From positions 904,232-935,137 of the forward strand of contig BFEA01000237.1 of assembly GCA_003427395.1 (NCBI GenBank): a DNA stretch of 30,906 bases, in the 5' to 3' direction. The notes beneath the pieces are model-generated. The model saw only the letters and a program-made list of their open reading frames with translations, was not told the DNA's origin and searched no databases. This DNA is from Chara braunii. Taxonomy: Eukaryota > Streptophyta > Charophyceae > Charales > Characeae. Of the stretch, positions 29,030 to 30,906 are shown one piece after another (positions within the stretch are counted from its first letter, which is position 1; the number at the start of each line of letters is the position of its first letter). A program made the position numbers and the translations under genes.

Positions 29030-29039
29030 GCCACGTGGC
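29030..29039. promoter_or_regulatory. G-box palindrome GCCACGTGGC (right hub)
   Basis: Identical to 13296-13305 and at the same 41-bp distance after the exon-1 donor, on the inverted strand. Confidence 0.65.
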
Positions 29040-29079
29040 GTTACGTGCTTGCATCTGGGCTGCGTGGTTGTGTCCTCAC

Positions 29080-29310
29080 CGTCCGATCCTTCAAACTCGG
29101 GGTGCTCCGCTGTGGTTGTGCGTCGCGATCTTGGGCCGTATGCTCGCTCCGTCATCTCGTTGAACACGCCTCTCGACAGCGCTGTGGGCCGCCGTTGCGT
29201 CGAGCAGGTGATCTGCTATGCACGGACCGAATCCCTGCGCTCCGTTGCCACGCTGAACACGAGCCTCCACTGCGCTGCGCTACTTCTCCGTTGTCGAACT
29301 GAAACGAAAA
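29080..29310 (-). other. Putative non-coding first exon (minus strand, right hub)
   Basis: From the presumed start near 29310 to donor GGACG|GTGAGG (exon end 29080). The terminal ACCACAGCGGAGCAC...GGACG matches the plus-strand exon ending at 13255. Downstream AGATGCAA-CACG--ACGCCACGTGGCA is also shared. Confidence 0.5.
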
Positions 29311-29319
29311 TGGGAACTG

Positions 29320-29530
29320 GTGACCCTCCCTCATATATATAGTTTTTCGGGAGGGCCCTTCGCGAGCACCTGCTAGCCGTCCGATCCGGGGATACTTACG
29401 GTCGGGATGATCCAATGGGGAGTGGTGGGCCTGCCTCATATATGTTGTTTTTCGGGTGGGCCCTCCGCTCGCGCCTGCTGGCTGTCCGAGTCGGGAATAC
29501 GGACGGTCGGGACGATCCAATGACTGCAGT
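29320..29530. promoter_or_regulatory. Right hub core: duplicated TATA/CCAAT promoter block
   Basis: Two ~107-bp direct copies (about 29324-29426 and 29430-29530). Each carries CCT-CCTCATATAT, TTTTTCGGG-GGGCCCT, CCTGCT-GC-GTCCGA and ACGGTCGGGA-GATCCAATG. On the minus strand the first gives TATA (29333-29341) followed 30 bp later by CCCATTTTCGTTTCAGTT, like the left hub. GATCCAATG includes a CCAAT-box core. Confidence 0.6.
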
Positions 29531-29549
29531 CGGCCACGATCGTTTTCCC

Positions 29550-29708
29550 CCCTCGGCCAGAGTGGAGGTGCGGGGATGACGTTCAGCTGCTGAGCAGAAA
29601 TACGATTCGAGCACATGAGTACCCGCGACATTGTCTCATTGTTCGCGTTCTGGGAGAATAAGCGCAGAGGTTCGCCAACGTCGACACGACAACTGCCCCG
29701 CTCTCCAG
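29550..29708 (+). other. Putative first exon of a plus-strand gene (right hub)
   Basis: Ends at CTCTCCAG|GTTAGTGCC, homologous to the minus-strand donor of the left hub. The start is not defined. The gene body would lie beyond array 5, mostly outside the window. Confidence 0.4.
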
Positions 29709-29837
29709 GTTAGTGCCGCTTCAGCCAACACGGCGCCCCCCCCGCGAGACAAAGAGTAAAGCCTCCGTGGACGGCCGTGTTTAGTGTTGGTTTATCGGTG
29801 ACGTCAACAAGTTTTCTCGAACACTTCCACCGCACTA

Positions 29838-30512
29838 GTCGTCGTGTTGAACACGATGGTCGACACGGTCGTCGTCGTGTCGCACACTATGGTCGTCGTG
29901 TCGAACACGATCGTCGTCGTGTCCGACACGCTGGTCTCGTGTCAAACAAGATCGTCGTCGAGTCCGACACCGTCGTCGTCGTGTCGAACACGACGGTCGT
30001 CGTGTCGAACACGATCCTTGTTGTGTCGAACACGATTGTCGCCGTATCGAACACGATCGTCGTCGGGTCGAACACGGTCGTCGTCGTGTCGAACACGATC
30101 CTTGTTGTGTCGAACACGATTGTCGCCGTATCAAACACGATCGTCGTCGGGTCGAACACGACCGTCGTCGTGTCGAACACACTCGTCCTCGTTTCCAGCT
30201 CGTTGAACACGATCGTCGCCATGTCGTGCACGGTCGTCGTCGTGACCGACGTCGTGTTGAACACGGCCGTCGTCGTCTCGAACACGGCCGTCGTCGTGTC
30301 GAACACGACGCCATCGTATCGAGCACGGACGTCTTCGTGTCCGACATGATCGTCGACGATGGTCGTCGTGTCCGACACGATGGTCGTCGGGTCGGCCGGG
30401 ATGGTCGTCGGGTCGGACACGGTGGCCGTCGTGACGAGCACGGTGGTCGTCATGTCCGCCACGGTCGAACGCGATTTTGGTCGTGTCGAACGCCATCATA
30501 TTCGTGTCGAAC
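29838..30512. repeat. Dyad motif array 5 (21-bp unit, 84-bp higher-order repeat)
   Basis: GTCGTCGTGTCGAACACGATC-type 21-bp units, in which the dyad GTCGTGT-CGA-ACACGAC is nearly intact. A four-unit block of 84 bp is duplicated in tandem (29999-30082 and 30083-30166). Because 21 is divisible by 3, ORFs with seven-residue repeats open in several frames. Begins about 130 bp after the plus-strand donor of the right hub, so it probably lies in that gene's first intron. Confidence 0.9.
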
Positions 30513-30906
30513 ACCCTGCTCTTTTTCGCCATGACCCCCACCTTCGTTTCGACTTGCACAGAGTTTAGTGCGAGTTGCGCCAGCAGAACATAGTGCCCGG
30601 GTGACTGTCTTGTGTCTCTTGTGGCACTGAGTGCTTGTTGCGAGATTGCGATAATATACAATGGAGCTCCTGTCGTGTTGAGCGCGACATTGGTGTTGCC
30701 GCAGTCGTTTACCTTCTCAGCTTGGCTTTCTGGAAACCCATCGTGCGCTGTAGAACGAACTCTGCGCGAATTTTGCTTCGAATCCTCGGAGTCTGGTACC
30801 CGGGAATCAAAACGGGGGACCCTTCCGTGTTGGGCGAGGCGGTCGCGTTGCCACGATGGTTTTCCTGCTCACTCGTGTCAGTTTTCCTGCCCGCTCTACG
30901 TGGGTG
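30513..30906. other. Region right of array 5, no firm gene
   Basis: Unique sequence with a candidate plus-strand acceptor (GTGTTGCCGCAG| near 30699) and a few diverged dyads (GTCGTGTTGAGCGCGAC near 30673). The exon it would open runs to the window edge without a recognisable domain. Confidence 0.3.

Noticed and set aside
28087-29302. 293- and 242-codon plus-strand ORFs in array 4
   Set aside because: Pure 18-bp repeat translation (FDSTIV-type repeats) with similar openness on the other strand.
13000-29340. LTR retrotransposon with hubs as LTRs
   Set aside because: The hubs are inverted, not direct, and no reverse transcriptase, integrase or gag-like ORF is visible between them.
28120-30512. 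CRISPR-like repeat-spacer pattern in arrays 4 and 5
   Set aside because: Spacers are very short, repetitive and similar to each other. Units vary, no cas genes are present, and the surrounding genes have spliceosomal introns and eukaryotic domains.
29777-30661. Seven-residue repeat proteins in array 5
   Set aside because: Result of 21-bp stop-free units. Equally long ORFs exist on the opposite strand.

Overview
This looks like nuclear DNA of a eukaryote. Putative exons are bounded by GT...AG splice sites, a SUMO-type (Ulp1/C48) protease is present, and there are TATA boxes and plant-type G-boxes (GCCACGTGGC). Most of the window is repeats and decayed mobile-element-like genes. A streptophyte with a repeat-bloated genome (a charophyte alga such as Chara) is my best guess, held with low confidence. 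Two N bases (3845, 3850) mark a draft assembly. I see no tRNA, rRNA or CRISPR array.

Layout. (1) 1-4.9 kb: AT-rich DNA with three copies of a ~730-770 bp element with 10-bp terminal inverted repeats, (TA)n and (GA)n tracts, and one good exon. (2) 4.97-5.93 kb: five phase-compatible minus-strand exons of an unrecognised gene. (3) 7.95-10.89 kb, minus: a decayed DDE-transposase-like gene (DUF7869-like). (4) 10.9-12.4 kb: repeats and motif array 1. (5) 12.5-13.3 kb: a divergent promoter hub. (6) 13.3-16.2 kb: motif array 2. (7) 16.37-17.35 kb, plus: a frameshifted, truncated copy of the N-terminus of the large gene described next. (8) 17.75-18.87 kb, minus: a Ulp1 protease remnant. (9) 19.17-25.58 kb, minus: a very large decayed gene with a basic coiled region, a ParB-like domain, a degenerate beta-class DNA-methyltransferase-like region and a repetitive tail. 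(10) 25.7-26.6 kb: array 3. (11) 27.0-27.96 kb, minus: a Cys-rich protein gene, also broken. (12) 28.1-29.0 kb: array 4. (13) 29.0-29.7 kb: a second divergent hub, homologous to the first but inverted. (14) 29.8-30.5 kb: array 5.

The unifying signal is a 17-bp dyad, roughly GTCGTGT-nnn-ACACGAC, repeated many tens of times in five arrays. Each array has its own spacer sequence and period, but the dyad is shared. From the splice signals, arrays 1, 2 and 4 lie inside first introns, and array 5 begins just after a donor. Two homologous divergent promoter hubs appear to drive these genes. The same dyad also lies in the coding repeats of the ParB/methyltransferase gene tail. A ParB-fold protein gene surrounded by arrays of a palindromic site invites the hypothesis of a eukaryotic element with its own parS-like sites. 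That hypothesis is inference.

The protein genes are damaged in a consistent way. Reading frames run on through isolated stops, several of them TGA at probable former CGA codons, with only a few frameshifts. This fits methylated, decaying element copies better than recoding.
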